A stretch of 64,000 nucleotides of DNA from Thiosymbion sp942492625 (GCA_942492625.1 CALOFM010000006.1:1-64000); one strand, 5' to 3'. Positions 47,719 to 56,841 are shown, counted from the stretch's first letter. Made by a program: numbers and translations. The notes: generated by a model not told the origin, from the sequence alone.

Positions 47719-49329
47719 TTAGATGTTCACACGCAGGCGTTGACCGGGACGGATATTGGTATCTTTGGGTCCCAGCCGGTTGAGACGGCGCAGCTCGTCG
47801 ACGGAGATCTCGTAGCGGGTAGCCACTCGGTATAGAGTCTCGTTCGCCTGTACCACATGCACCTTCGCGGCCTTGGGCGGTTTTGCATTTTTGCTCTTGG
47901 CCGGTGACGCCTTCGGTTTTTCGGCTTTGGCCACCTTGACGAGCTTCGACTTGGGCTTGGCCTTCGCCACCTTAACCGGCTTGGCATTGGGATGAGCCTT
48001 GGGTTGAGCCTTGGCAACCTTAACCGGCTTGGCCTTGGGTTGAGCCTTAGCAACCTTAACGAGCACTGTCTTGGGCTCTGCCTTCGCTACCGCGACGGGC
48101 ATGGGCATCGGCAAGGCGGCCACGCCGTTCAACGTCCCTCGCGGCAGCCACACGGTACTGCCCCGCGGAAGGTTCGCTTGTCCGCTGCGGGCCGGATTCC
48201 TCCAGTGCATATTCAGATCTGAGAGCCTGTAGGTCGAGACACCATAATGACTTGCGACCAGAGGCGCCGGCATGCTGTGGGGCAGCACCAGCCGATCCTC
48301 GGATAGGGGCGGCTCATACGCGATCCCCTCGGGGAAGTATTTCTTCGGATTACTCGCAACCTCCCGCGCGGCGAGGAACTCGGAGTAGAAGTTGCGCGAG
48401 GCGAACCCGAAGTAGCGCCCTTTGTAGTGACGCACGATGGTCCCTATGTCATTTCCATGGATGGACTTGGCCTTTTTCATGCCGCCCTGGCCGTGGTTGT
48501 AAGACGTCAGCGCCAACGGCCAGCTGTTGAGCTTGCGGTGTGCGTCGCCCAGATACCTCGCGGCACCCTCCGCAGCGATCACCGGATCGAGGCGCTCGTC
48601 GATGGTGCCGTTGACCGTCATATAAAGCTTGCCGGTGCCGCGCGTGAACTGCCACATGCCCGCAGCCCCGACGCTGGATCGGGCGTGGGCCTGGAACGAT
48701 GACTCCACATGGGGCAGGTAGGCGAGATCCTCCGGCAATCCCTTGGAGCGGAAAATCTTACGAAACTTGGCGTCGTAGCGGCCGCTGATCTCTAATCCGC
48801 GGTGGAAGCGCTCCCGCAGGCCGCGCTGGACGCGGACCCGGTCGCTGGCGCCGTATACCGCTCGTTTGCCGCCGGCGTCGACCAGCTTTTCGTAAAGCTC
48901 TTTCTCCTGCCCGCTCGGGGACCGTCCGGACCGCATCTTGGCCTCCAGGCCTTCCAAACGGCTCATGTAGTGAGCCTTGCGCGTGCGCACGAACTGTTTT
49001 TGCTCCGACGTGTAGCTGGCACGGGTGGCGCCGGGCAGGTTCGCGACCTCGTAGATCACGCCCATGTACTCGTCGTCATGGATCGCGACCTTGCCGCGGC
49101 TCCACTTGCCATAGACATTGCGCCAGAAGGCGACGTTGTCTTCGATTTCCGGAGGGGCCGGAAAGGTCCCCGCCCGCATCCCCGTCCTCGTGGCCGACCT
49201 CGTGGCCGTCCCCGTGGCCGTCCCCGCGGCCGTGTATTCCCGTTTTTCGCTGCTTGAGCAGCCGCTCAGAAGAAGCAATAGAAAAAGCGGGGTGAGTGCC
49301 GCAAACTGGTACCGCGCAGATGCTTTCAT
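47719..49329 (-). CDS. Lytic transglycosylase lipoprotein with LysM domain (MltD-like)
   Basis: 536 residues. Lipobox LSGCSSSEK near residues 22-30, then a short Thr/Ala/Arg repeat region. Catalytic SLT domain with LPHVESSFQAHARSSVGAAG (Glu of ESSFQ) and MWQFTRGTGKLYMTVNGTID, and LTSYNHGQGGMKKAK. A long Lys/Ala/Pro-rich linker follows, with repeats such as KVAKAQPKAKPV, and a C-terminal LysM domain (VHVVQANETLYRVATRYEIS with RLNRLGPKDTNIRPGQRL). It would cut peptidoglycan while anchored in the outer membrane. It differs from E. coli MltD in the long basic linker. Transcribed toward the IS relics. Confidence 0.9.
   Translation of the reverse strand: MKASARYQFAALTPLFLLLLLSGCSSSEKREYTAAGTATGTATRSATRTGMRAGTFPAPPEIEDNVAFWRNVYGKWSRGKVAIHDDEYMGVIYEVANLPGATRASYTSEQKQFVRTRKAHYMSRLEGLEAKMRSGRSPSGQEKELYEKLVDAGGKRAVYGASDRVRVQRGLRERFHRGLEISGRYDAKFRKIFRSKGLPEDLAYLPHVESSFQAHARSSVGAAGMWQFTRGTGKLYMTVNGTIDERLDPVIAAEGAARYLGDAHRKLNSWPLALTSYNHGQGGMKKAKSIHGNDIGTIVRHYKGRYFGFASRNFYSEFLAAREVASNPKKYFPEGIAYEPPLSEDRLVLPHSMPAPLVASHYGVSTYRLSDLNMHWRNPARSGQANLPRGSTVWLPRGTLNGVAALPMPMPVAVAKAEPKTVLVKVAKAQPKAKPVKVAKAQPKAHPNAKPVKVAKAKPKSKLVKVAKAEKPKASPAKSKNAKPPKAAKVHVVQANETLYRVATRYEISVDELRRLNRLGPKDTNIRPGQRLRVNI
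47925..48080 (-). repeat. Tandem repeats encoding the basic linker of the MltD-like protein
   Basis: The DNA repeats units of roughly 27-48 bases (for example CTTAACCGGCTTGGC and GGGTTGAGCCTTGGCAACC recurring) that encode VKVAKAQPKA-type blocks. Copy number is likely to vary between strains, and it is a place where assemblies may collapse. Confidence 0.6.
49189..49233 (-). repeat. Short tandem repeat encoding the Thr/Ala/Arg stretch of the MltD-like protein
   Basis: About four copies of a 12-base unit resembling CGTGGCCGTCCC give the protein sequence TATGTATRSATRTG just after the lipid anchor. It is a simple-sequence array that could slip in length without breaking the frame. Confidence 0.55.
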
Positions 49330-49537
49330 GATCGGATTCTCCTCCCCTTCCCGGGGGACCTTGGCCGGTGAGCCCCAAGCAGTCGGCTTCGAGTATGCAA
49401 AATATAGGCAATTGTAGCCTGGTTGCGCAACTTTTCATTTCGCTCTGATTTTCGAAAGATCAATGTGTTCGGGCGGAATTTTCGAGTAAATACCCATGTA
49501 TGGCGCGTAGGCGCCGGCAAATGCCCCGGAGGCATGG

Positions 49538-51850
49538 ATGCGGTTCGACGGTAAAAAAATGCTGGTCGCATTGGTGGCAATACCCGTGGTACTGGTGGGC
49601 GGGGCCTACGTCTGGCTGCGGCAGATCAGCCAGCCGACGCTGTCCGGCACCTTGCGCCTGTCCGGCCTCCAAGAAGAGGTCGTCGTCGAGCGCGAGCCCA
49701 ACGGCGTCGTGCACATCTGCGCGCGCAACGACCAGGATCTGGTTTTTGCCCAAGGTTTGGTTCACGCCCAGGACCGTTTGTGGCAGATGGAGTTTCAGCG
49801 CCGAATCGGCGCAGGCCGGCTTGCGGAAGTGCTCGGACCGCAGGCGCTAACCCGGGATCGTTACCTGCGCACCTGGGGATTTCACCGTGCAGCCCGGTTG
49901 GCCTACGAGCATCTGGATACCGAGGCACGCTCTTTGATCGATGCCTATGCCGCGGGCGTCAATGCCTACCTTGACTCCGATCCACCGCTGCCACTGGAGT
50001 TTCGCCTCCTGGACCTGCGTCCCGAGCCCTGGTCCGCGGCCGACGTGCTGGTTTGGTCCAAGCTCATGGCCTACAACCTGGCGGGCAATCGGCGCTCGGA
50101 GCTCCGCCGCTACCGCTTGTTGGCGCGCGGTCTCTCTGCGGAACGCATCGCCACCTTGATGCCCCTGTATCCGGGGGAGCGTCTCCCGGCAGATGTGCAA
50201 TCGGACGCAGGTCCCACCGCCGACGCACTGGTCGAGCGGCAGTCTTCGGCCCTGCTGGCCCTCGACGGGGCCAACCGGGACCACCTACCCCAGGCATCGA
50301 ACAACTGGGTGCTACACGGCTCCCGGACCTCTACCGGCCTTCCCCTGCTGGCGAACGACGTGCACTTGGGCATGCAGCTTCCTTCGACTTGGCACCTGAT
50401 GCACCTAAAGAGTCCGGGGTTCGACGTCATCGGAGCGACCCTGCCGGGGCTGCCTCTGGTGATCATCGGCCGTAACCGGGACATCGCCTGGGGGATCACA
50501 AACCTGGGCGCCGATGTGGAGGACCTGTACCTTCTCACCGAGCGGGACGGGGGCTATCTCTACCGCGGAGAGGTTCGGGCCTTTGACATCCGCGACGAGC
50601 TGATCCAGGTCCGAGACGCGAAGCCCGTCAATATCCGCGTGCGCGAGAGCCTGTTCGGCCCCGTGATCAGCGACGTGGTCGACAATCCCGCAGGTGCACC
50701 TCCGCTGGCCTTGCGTTGGACCGGACACGCCCCGGACGACACCACCTTTCAGGCCTTCCTGGGCATAAACCGAGCACGCGACTGGGCCCAGTTCCGTGCG
50801 GCGATGGAGCACTATGTGGCACCCGGCCAGAGCTTCGTCTACGCCGACCGGGCGGGCCAGGTGGGTTTTCTGGCCAGTGGACGGATACCCTTGCGCCGAG
50901 CCGATCACAGCGGACTCTATCCGGTACCGGGTGACGGTGAGTGGGACTGGCGCGGATACATCCCGGCGTCCGAGATGCCGGCTCGTCTGAACCCGCCGGA
51001 CGGCTTGATCGTCACCGCGAATCAGCGCATCACCGAAGCCGGCTACCCGCACCGGATCTCCTATGAATGGGGCGCGGACCCCTACCGCGCAGATCGTATA
51101 GAGCAGCTCATCCAAGCGCGGCCCACCCACGACCGTTCCTCCACCCAAACCTTGCAGCAAGATACGGTGACGCTCCTCTACCGCGAGCTTCGGTCCGTGC
51201 TCGAGGCAATAGATCCCCGCTCCGCGGACGCGCGCGAGTGGCTCCCGCGGCTCCTGGCCTGGGACGGCGACGCCAGTGCCAACTCGAAAGAAAGCGCGGT
51301 CTTTCACGCCTGGTACAGGGCGCTCTCGACCCTACCTGCCGGGGAGACCGGAGCTAGCTACTGGAGCGGCTATCCGCGCTTCCTGATCCGCGCCCTGACC
51401 GAAGGAGATTCCGCTTGCGAGGGAGGAGCATCGGGCTGCCTCGGCTTCGCGTCCGAAGCCCTGGATCGGGCGCTGCAATCACTGGGAGAGGACCCGCCGA
51501 CCTGGGGAGAGCTGCATCGGGCTCACCTCCCCCATGCGGTCTTGACGCACAGCCCGCTGAAGATCTTGAGCGACCGCATCCTGGATCACGGGGGCAGCCC
51601 CTACACGGTCAACTCCGGTGGCTACCGGCAGGAGGACTGGATCATGTACCACGGCGCGAGCTACCGGCAGGTCATCGACCTGGCGCAGCCGGAGAAATCC
51701 AGCTTCGTCATCCCTGGCGGGCAGACGGGCAACTGGCTGTCGAGGGGCTACGGGGACCAGCTGCCCTTGTGGCGGCAAGGGCGGTACCTTCCGATGCGTC
51801 GCGAGGGCTACGAGGTGACGGAAACGCTGCTGCTCGTCCCCGGGCCGTGA
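49538..51850 (+). CDS. Penicillin acylase family protein (Ntn hydrolase)
   Basis: 770 residues with an N-terminal membrane/signal segment (MLVALVAIPVVLVGGAYVWL). Family signatures are VEREPNGVVHICARNDQDL, FAQGLVHAQDRLWQMEFQRR, and the autoproteolytic site QASNNWVLHGSRTSTGLPLL, where the Ser of SNNW (near residue 256) becomes the N-terminal nucleophile of the beta chain. NDVHLGMQLPSTWHLMHL and NRDIAWGITNLGADVEDLYL follow, and the end includes GGQTGNWLSRGYGDQLPLW. The precursor should be processed to two chains in the periplasm. Natural substrates may be N-acyl homoserine lactones or other amides. Confidence 0.93.
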   Translation: MRFDGKKMLVALVAIPVVLVGGAYVWLRQISQPTLSGTLRLSGLQEEVVVEREPNGVVHICARNDQDLVFAQGLVHAQDRLWQMEFQRRIGAGRLAEVLGPQALTRDRYLRTWGFHRAARLAYEHLDTEARSLIDAYAAGVNAYLDSDPPLPLEFRLLDLRPEPWSAADVLVWSKLMAYNLAGNRRSELRRYRLLARGLSAERIATLMPLYPGERLPADVQSDAGPTADALVERQSSALLALDGANRDHLPQASNNWVLHGSRTSTGLPLLANDVHLGMQLPSTWHLMHLKSPGFDVIGATLPGLPLVIIGRNRDIAWGITNLGADVEDLYLLTERDGGYLYRGEVRAFDIRDELIQVRDAKPVNIRVRESLFGPVISDVVDNPAGAPPLALRWTGHAPDDTTFQAFLGINRARDWAQFRAAMEHYVAPGQSFVYADRAGQVGFLASGRIPLRRADHSGLYPVPGDGEWDWRGYIPASEMPARLNPPDGLIVTANQRITEAGYPHRISYEWGADPYRADRIEQLIQARPTHDRSSTQTLQQDTVTLLYRELRSVLEAIDPRSADAREWLPRLLAWDGDASANSKESAVFHAWYRALSTLPAGETGASYWSGYPRFLIRALTEGDSACEGGASGCLGFASEALDRALQSLGEDPPTWGELHRAHLPHAVLTHSPLKILSDRILDHGGSPYTVNSGGYRQEDWIMYHGASYRQVIDLAQPEKSSFVIPGGQTGNWLSRGYGDQLPLWRQGRYLPMRREGYEVTETLLLVPGP

Positions 51851-51860
51851 AGCTGATGGC

Positions 51861-51880
51861 GGGTGTCAGAAAGCTTTACA
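51861..51880 (+). repeat. GGTGTCAGAAAGCTTTACA motif, copy 1
   Basis: Shares 18 of 20 bases, same orientation, with a copy at 53663-53682. The core TGTCA-N7-TTACA is a near-dyad (TGTxA/TxACA), a form seen in binding sites upstream of exopolysaccharide or PEP-CTERM genes in some proteobacteria. No such gene is beside it. Confidence 0.5.
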
Positions 51881-51951
51881 CTTCATCTGAAGATGGACCG
51901 CACTCAACAGCCCGTATCAACTTAAAAAGGAGCAAGCGGCCCGACTGAATC

Positions 51952-51977
51952 GGCTGTCAGGATTTTTTCGCTGACGC
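51952..51977. repeat. Inverted repeat GCTGTCAG / CTGACGC around a T-rich loop
   Basis: GGCTGTCAG-GATTTTTTCG-CTGACGC forms a short stem with one mismatch. It shares the TGTCAG element with the motif 90 bases upstream. It could be a weak terminator for the acylase gene or a protein-binding dyad. Confidence 0.4.
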
Positions 51978-52860
51978 TGCCGAAGGGTACTGCACAACCG
52001 CTAGTTTCGGCCCATTCCCCACAAGAAAGTCAGGAAGTTAAAGACGCTGTTTTGATCTATCTCTCTGAATTGGCACAACTACGGCTTACGACCCAAAGCT
52101 GACATTACACTTCGGACGTTTACTCAAAAGTTTGTAGGTAACATAAAAGGTTGCGTTTAAATAAAAGGTTATCAACGTCAGGCTCCCTTCCTTATTAAAC
52201 TCATTATTTTCAATTAACTTTATCGCCCGCGCTTGTGAGTCAGATGTACAATATCACTCCTCTCTTATTCTACAGCCTTTCTTGCTTGGCGTTACTGCGG
52301 CAACAACGTCTTCTAACCAAACCAAGATAGTACCTTTTTCTCTCCGATAGTCAAAATTTCTTATGTAGCCTGCTTAGCGCTTTGCAATCTGCATTGCGAA
52401 TCAATAAATCTTCCATCCCTTCGCCGGTAGCGGGCATGCTATTCCCGCGAAGTGTTCGAACTGTTTTCGCTCTATTCGAACGTCTGCTTGCTATCCTCCA
52501 CGGAACTTGAGGTTCAGCCGCATAGAGGCTGCTTTATTCTCAACGACGGATATTGGGACTTCCGGTACTGCCATTCCGAGTAAGGGCGTGATCGGTTAGC
52601 TCCGCCTGGCACGAGATATGGAGACTGCTCACTGTTAGGTTTCCAAGGGGTTTCTTGTTCAACCGATTGTGTTCCAACCCATTGCCCAATAGGTCGTTGT
52701 TCGCGGATTCGATTGGTGAGCGCACAATATGTTGGAGTAGGAGGAGCCAACCGCCCCCCTTTGCGAGCAAAGCAGACGTCAAACGTTCGAGCGAATAAAG
52801 AAACCCCCGCCAACGCGAGGTCTCATATAGCCAGAGCACTAGCGCCGGTGCAGTCTAAGA

Positions 52861-53481
52861 TTATTCTGACACGAACACCTCGCCCCAGAGTTTCGGGACT
52901 ACCGGCGCTCGGTTCGGTCCCCAGACTGGCGTTTTTGGCTCAAGATAGGCTCGATCATCGAGACAAAACTCGAATTCCACGCTTGTTGGACTATCTGGGA
53001 TGTTGCAAGCGGTCGTAACGGCGTGGACCACGGCAACGCCAGGGCCACAGGAATAGTATCCGTCACGAAAGAGGTCATCATCTGGGTCATCTGGCCACGT
53101 CACGTAGCTATCGGCATCTCCGTCGATGCACAAGTTCACTCTGCTACCGTGAGAGAACCTTGCCCCGATAAATCCGTCGATGATAACTACATCTTTTTTA
53201 TAACCCGCCTTTCCTTCATAATCAATCTGAACAAACAAGTCGAAGACTCCATCACGCTCACTGCGGGGAACCCAAGCACTGCCTTCGCATTCGCTTGACC
53301 AACCGATAAAAGTTACGTTAGAAGCCATCCCATTATCTTTATCTCCCGGGTAGAGTTCACGCCCCGCTACGCAGAAATCAGGCTCCGCCACAGGCTCCGC
53401 CACGGCTTCGATAACGGGTACCGACGTGGATAGCAATGCGACAAAAGCGGACAGAAAGAATCGAATCGGTCTGATATTCAC
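52861..53481 (-). CDS. Secreted acidic protein of unknown function
   Basis: 206 residues with a Sec signal (FFLSAFVALLSTSVPVIEAVA, cleavage near residue 28 before EPVAEPDFCV). The mature part is acidic with six cysteines spaced as if in disulfides (CVAGREL, SSECEG, NLCIDGDAD, YYSCGPG, TACN, EFCLDD). Asp-rich segments GDADSYVTWPDDPDDDLF could bind calcium. No membrane anchor or sorting signal at the C-terminus (GEVFVSE). No family recognised. GC content is below the core average. A copy of the GGTGTCAGAAA motif lies ~185 bases upstream. Confidence 0.65.
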   Translation of the reverse strand: MNIRPIRFFLSAFVALLSTSVPVIEAVAEPVAEPDFCVAGRELYPGDKDNGMASNVTFIGWSSECEGSAWVPRSERDGVFDLFVQIDYEGKAGYKKDVVIIDGFIGARFSHGSRVNLCIDGDADSYVTWPDDPDDDLFRDGYYSCGPGVAVVHAVTTACNIPDSPTSVEFEFCLDDRAYLEPKTPVWGPNRAPVVPKLWGEVFVSE

Positions 53482-53553
53482 GTCATCATCCCTCAGGTCG
53501 GTTATTACCTTTCAAAGTATGCCTCATACCCGAGTCGCGGCAAGCAGGAAAAT

Positions 53554-53567
53554 TTGATCTAGATCAA
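53554..53567. promoter_or_regulatory. FNR-type dyad upstream of the secreted protein gene
   Basis: TTGAT-CTAG-ATCAA is an exact match to the FNR consensus TTGAT-N4-ATCAA and is fully palindromic. Placed ~75-86 bases before the start at 53481, it could confer oxygen-responsive control on that gene. Members of the CRP/FNR family other than FNR may bind it. Confidence 0.55.
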
Positions 53568-53662
53568 CGGGACGTGCCGCCGAACGGGATACATGCCGTC
53601 AAGGATTGCTTGACGTAGGTCTGCTCCTGGCCGATTGCTGCCCTTCGCCGAAGGCGGGACGC

Positions 53663-53682
53663 CGGTGTCAGAAAACTTTACA
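53663..53682 (+). repeat. GGTGTCAGAAAACTTTACA motif, copy 2
   Basis: Second copy of the motif at 51861-51880 in the same orientation. Read on the minus strand it is TGTAAAGTTTTCTGACACC, upstream of the secreted-protein gene. Confidence 0.5.
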
Positions 53683-53730
53683 GTCGCGGTCCGCGTACGA
53701 CGCCCTTTTATGTTCGTTGTCGGCTGGTTC

Positions 53731-53770
53731 TGTTGAAAAACTCGTTCTCCTCGCACCGAGTTTTTCAACA
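53731..53770. repeat. Perfect 14-bp inverted repeat with a 12-base loop
   Basis: TGTTGAAAAACTCG (53731-53744) and CGAGTTTTTCAACA (53757-53770). It may be a terminator for glk, which ends at 53857 on the minus strand, or a small MITE/IS end; TGTTGAAAAACTC resembles the tips of some insertion sequences. Confidence 0.6.
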
Positions 53771-53856
53771 CTATCGGCTGATAGCCATCATTCGGCGTCC
53801 GCGCACCTCACCCGGCGACTTTTCCCCTCCAATCGAATTCGGCGAGTTCCCGATGC

Positions 53857-54861
53857 TCACGCCGGGTCGATGCCTGCTGCCAGCGCCTCAATGCCGAACC
53901 AAGCGGCCCCATGCAGCGCCGCCTTCGGATCCTCAATCACGTGCACCGGCAGGCTGGAGCAGAAATCGCTGAAGCGGCCCTTGTCGGCGATGGCGCTGAG
54001 AAAATCGGGCCGTTGCAGCCGCTTGAGGATGCGCGGAGGGATTCCGCCGCCAAGATAGATGCCGCCCGTGGCCAGCAAGGTCACCGCCACGTTGCCGGAC
54101 ACCGTCCCCAGTGCCCGGATGAAGATGTCCAAGGTCGCCTCGCAGATGTCAGCCTTGTGCTCGAGGGCGGCCTGCACGATGACCGGCGTGCGGTCCGCTG
54201 CTGCCGCCAGCTCGTCCCGCAGCCAATGAGGCACCGGATAGCTGCCTTGCTCATGGAGGAAGTCGTAGATGCCCGGAAGAAAGCTGCCGGAGCACACCCG
54301 CTCGAAGCTGACGTGTCCGTACCTGCGCTGCAGGTACTTCAGCAGCTCCATCTGCTGCAGATTACGTGGCGCGAAGGAGGTATGCCCCGCTTCGGTAGCA
54401 AAGGCCCTGTATCCCTCCCCGGTCCACACCAGGAAGCCGATCCCCAGCCCGGTGCCCGGGGCAATCACCGCAATGTTCCCCCGCTTCGCCGCAACGCCCG
54501 GATTGAGCGTCACCAGATCCTCCGCCTGCAGGTGAGGCACCGCGGTGGCGATGGATCTCAGGTCGTTGAGCAGATAGACCTTCGGGATCCCGAAGGAGTC
54601 GCTGATGGTCTCGGCGCCGATGACCCAGGAAAGGTTGGTGATCTGCGCCCTTTGGTCCTGCACGGGTCCGGCGACACCGAAGCTCGCGGCCTCGGGCTTG
54701 GCCTTGGTCTCGCGGAGAAACTCGACCATGATGGCCTCCAGCGAGCTGTACTTCCCGTTCTCGAACCGGGCTTCGCGGATAGCTCCGCCAGCTACGCCTT
54801 TCTCACTGGAGTACAGCGCCAGGACGGTCTTTGTTCCGCCAATGTCTCCCGCCAGGATCAT
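53857..54861 (-). CDS. glk: Glucokinase
   Basis: Phosphorylates glucose to glucose 6-phosphate with ATP in the cytoplasm. 334 residues; E. coli Glk has 321. Signatures are LAGDIGGTKTVLALYSSEKG (phosphate 1), FGVAGPVQDQ, LLNDLRSIATAVPHL with the catalytic Asp, VIAPGTGLGIGFLVW (phosphate 2), TEAGHTSFAPRN with the glucose-binding Glu/His, and GGIYLGGGIPPRIL. This is the bacterial Glk type rather than the ROK type. The glycogen phosphorylase at the right edge suggests nearby storage-glucan metabolism. Confidence 0.95.
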   Translation of the reverse strand: MILAGDIGGTKTVLALYSSEKGVAGGAIREARFENGKYSSLEAIMVEFLRETKAKPEAASFGVAGPVQDQRAQITNLSWVIGAETISDSFGIPKVYLLNDLRSIATAVPHLQAEDLVTLNPGVAAKRGNIAVIAPGTGLGIGFLVWTGEGYRAFATEAGHTSFAPRNLQQMELLKYLQRRYGHVSFERVCSGSFLPGIYDFLHEQGSYPVPHWLRDELAAAADRTPVIVQAALEHKADICEATLDIFIRALGTVSGNVAVTLLATGGIYLGGGIPPRILKRLQRPDFLSAIADKGRFSDFCSSLPVHVIEDPKAALHGAAWFGIEALAAGIDPA

Positions 54862-54967
54862 TCACTTGCCCCTCGATATGGTCGATTCGTCGCAGTTTAC
54901 CGCAGACCGAGCAAGCGGGCTGTCCGTGCCTGCATGGCCGCGCGAACGCCGGGGAGCGGCCGCTGTA

Positions 54968-56821
54968 TCAGGTCCGTCGCGGGTAGAGGGGCTCGAGGAT
55001 CGCGCCCTTCGGTTGCTGTTCGGTACGCGGGTCGAAAAGCCCACCCTGCAGGGCCTGCCACAGGAGCGGCCCGTTCCAGGAATCCGGGCCGGGTGAGTAG
55101 AGTCGGCGCTCCAGCGCGCGCACTTGGTCGGCTCCGCGGGTCAGCCGCGCGCTCAGGGCGCCGAGATTGCGTGGCGCGTCCTCGGGCCAGCTCGCCTCGG
55201 CCCAATCCAAAAGGGCGCGGGCCGCGCGCGGGGCGTCGTTCGCTTCGCAGGCCGCCCGCAGCGCCTTCTTGGCCTCCGATCCCTTGACCGGGGCAGTGGC
55301 CAAGCTGGCGTTGGAGGTCGCCCGGGCAGAGGCTGTTGCCGCCGCCTCGCCGTTGCGACGGCGCAGGGCCCGAACGCCGGCCAGCAGCAGCACCAAAAGG
55401 ACCGCTGCGGCTGCCAGGGCTAAGCGGCCGGTGCCGGCGGTCTCGGCAGCCGATTCCGGCAGCTTCGATGTCGGCCTGTCCGGCGCTTGCGCCTGCGGTG
55501 CCGGGCTCGGCAGAGCCTGTACAGCCTGCTCCGGAGTCGGCTGTGCAGCGCTCCCCGCACCGACGTTCAAAGTCCACCCCGGAACGCTGGTCACCCGCTC
55601 CTGCTGCGCGACGGTGTCCCACCAGGTCACCTGGACCTTCGGAATTGCCAAGGTGCCGGCCTGCGACGGGATCAGGGTCAGGCTTTGGCGGCTTACGCCG
55701 TACAGGGTCTCGCCGTCGCTGCGCGTCTCGCTCTTGGTCTTTTCCGGATAGACCCGCAACCCGTTTGCTGCCGGAATCTCGATTTCCGGGATCTGGGGGC
55801 CGGACAAGCCCTTGGCCTGGAGGGTCAGTGTGCGGGTCACGGGCTCGCCCACCCGTAGCTCGGGCGGTTTCTCGGCCCAGGAATCCACGATCTCCAGGGC
55901 CTCCGCGGGAAGCCAGTGGTCCCCTGCGTATCCACCGGGCCGCGCCTTCACGTCCAGGGTGACGGCGTGGCTGCGGGCGCCGACGGGCTCGCCCCGGTCG
56001 AACATGCCGAAGGGGTCGGAGGTCAACGGGCTGTCTTGGAACAAGCGCTCGAAGAACGGATCGCCAAGCATGCTCCCACCTATCCCGCGTCGCCGGCCCT
56101 TCTTGGCTCGCACGCTGCCCTCGAAGGCCACCGGCGGTATGCGCAGCTCGCCGCTGCGTTCCGGTGAGAGGGTGTAGCGGCGCTCCACGACCTGATACTC
56201 GCGCCCGTCCCTGCGGGTGCTGTACTGGCGGTCCTCGCCCAGCTTGGTCACCAGGGCGCCCTCGGCGCTCGGGTCCTCCAGGCTGCCCTTCAGAAGGGGG
56301 AGGGCGGTGTACAGACGCATCGTCAAAGGTACCTGCTGCTGCACCATCAGCTCGCCGGAGTCCGCGTCGACCTCCAACTCGACGAAGATGTCGTCACCGC
56401 TGCTCCCCGAGCCATTCTCCGGGACCTCGCTCACTTGCAGGCTCAGGGCTGCGGTTCGACTTGAACCGACGGGGATGGGGGGGATCTCGATTGTGCCGGT
56501 GCGTTTGGGTGCAAGGGTCACCAGCAGGCGAACCGTATCGGTGCGCCGACCATTGACGATGCTGATGTTGGTGCTTTGGCTGGTGCCGAGCAAGTCGAAA
56601 TCCGCGTCGAGCCCCGAGATGTCGGGTTCTCCGAGGGTCCCGCTCGTCGTCTCGATGACGAGAGTGACGGTATCGCCCTCGTAGACCGACTTGCGGTCGA
56701 AGTAGGCGCGTAGGTCGCCGGCTATGGCGGGGACCGCGAGGGCCAGCGCTACCAGAGCTGCCAGGGCGCCGACCGCCAGCGGGCTCCATCTCATCCGGGG
56801 CTCCGATGTCTTCGGGGTCAT
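54968..56821 (-). CDS. BatD (oxygen-tolerance) protein
   Basis: Chosen start ATG 56821 is preceded by GGAGG at nine bases; the frame is open to 56845. About 617 residues: signal (GALAALVALALAVPAIAG), then repeated Ig-like beta domains starting LRAYFDRKSVYEGDTVTLVI and LLGTSQSTNISIVNGRRTD, the BatD hallmark, with a later LPPVxF-like IPPVAFEGSVRAKKG. A membrane helix (LALAAAAVLLVLLLAGVRAL) and a cytoplasmic helical tail end it. Part of the moxR/Bat operon; gap to the batB/C stop is 20 bases. Bat proteins aid oxidative-stress or host-survival fitness in Bacteroides, Leptospira and Francisella. Confidence 0.88.
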   Translation of the reverse strand: MTPKTSEPRMRWSPLAVGALAALVALALAVPAIAGDLRAYFDRKSVYEGDTVTLVIETTSGTLGEPDISGLDADFDLLGTSQSTNISIVNGRRTDTVRLLVTLAPKRTGTIEIPPIPVGSSRTAALSLQVSEVPENGSGSSGDDIFVELEVDADSGELMVQQQVPLTMRLYTALPLLKGSLEDPSAEGALVTKLGEDRQYSTRRDGREYQVVERRYTLSPERSGELRIPPVAFEGSVRAKKGRRRGIGGSMLGDPFFERLFQDSPLTSDPFGMFDRGEPVGARSHAVTLDVKARPGGYAGDHWLPAEALEIVDSWAEKPPELRVGEPVTRTLTLQAKGLSGPQIPEIEIPAANGLRVYPEKTKSETRSDGETLYGVSRQSLTLIPSQAGTLAIPKVQVTWWDTVAQQERVTSVPGWTLNVGAGSAAQPTPEQAVQALPSPAPQAQAPDRPTSKLPESAAETAGTGRLALAAAAVLLVLLLAGVRALRRRNGEAAATASARATSNASLATAPVKGSEAKKALRAACEANDAPRAARALLDWAEASWPEDAPRNLGALSARLTRGADQVRALERRLYSPGPDSWNGPLLWQALQGGLFDPRTEQQPKGAILEPLYPRRT

Positions 56822-56841
56822 GCCCGATATCCTCCGTATGC

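Larger units (their letters stand above)
51851..52860. other. One-kilobase AT-rich region without a gene
   Basis: Base composition falls sharply between about 51990 and 52500 (long A/T runs such as AAATAAAAGGTTATC). Frames longer than 60 codons near 52514-52839 have no family features and poor codon use. Two small repeats lie at the left end (separate entries). It may be a decayed insertion or a horizontally acquired remnant. Confidence 0.5.
53482..53856. other. Intergenic region between the secreted protein and glucokinase genes
   Basis: 375 bases. Contains the second GGTGTCAGAAA repeat and a perfect 14-base inverted repeat (both listed). A TTGATCTAGATCAA palindrome at 53554-53567 resembles an FNR/CRP-type dyad (TTGAT-N4-ATCAA) and lies ~75 bases upstream of the secreted-protein start. 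No gene seen. Confidence 0.5.

Noticed and set aside
48000..48080. CRISPR-like array in the MltD linker
   Set aside because: The repeats are contiguous, in frame and encode a Lys/Ala-rich linker; there are no unique spacers. No CRISPR array was seen anywhere in the window.
52861..53481. PEP-CTERM protein, suggested by the upstream TGTAAA...TGACA motif
   Set aside because: The protein ends GEVFVSE with no Pro-Glu-Pro motif, membrane helix or basic tail, so it is not a PEP-CTERM substrate.
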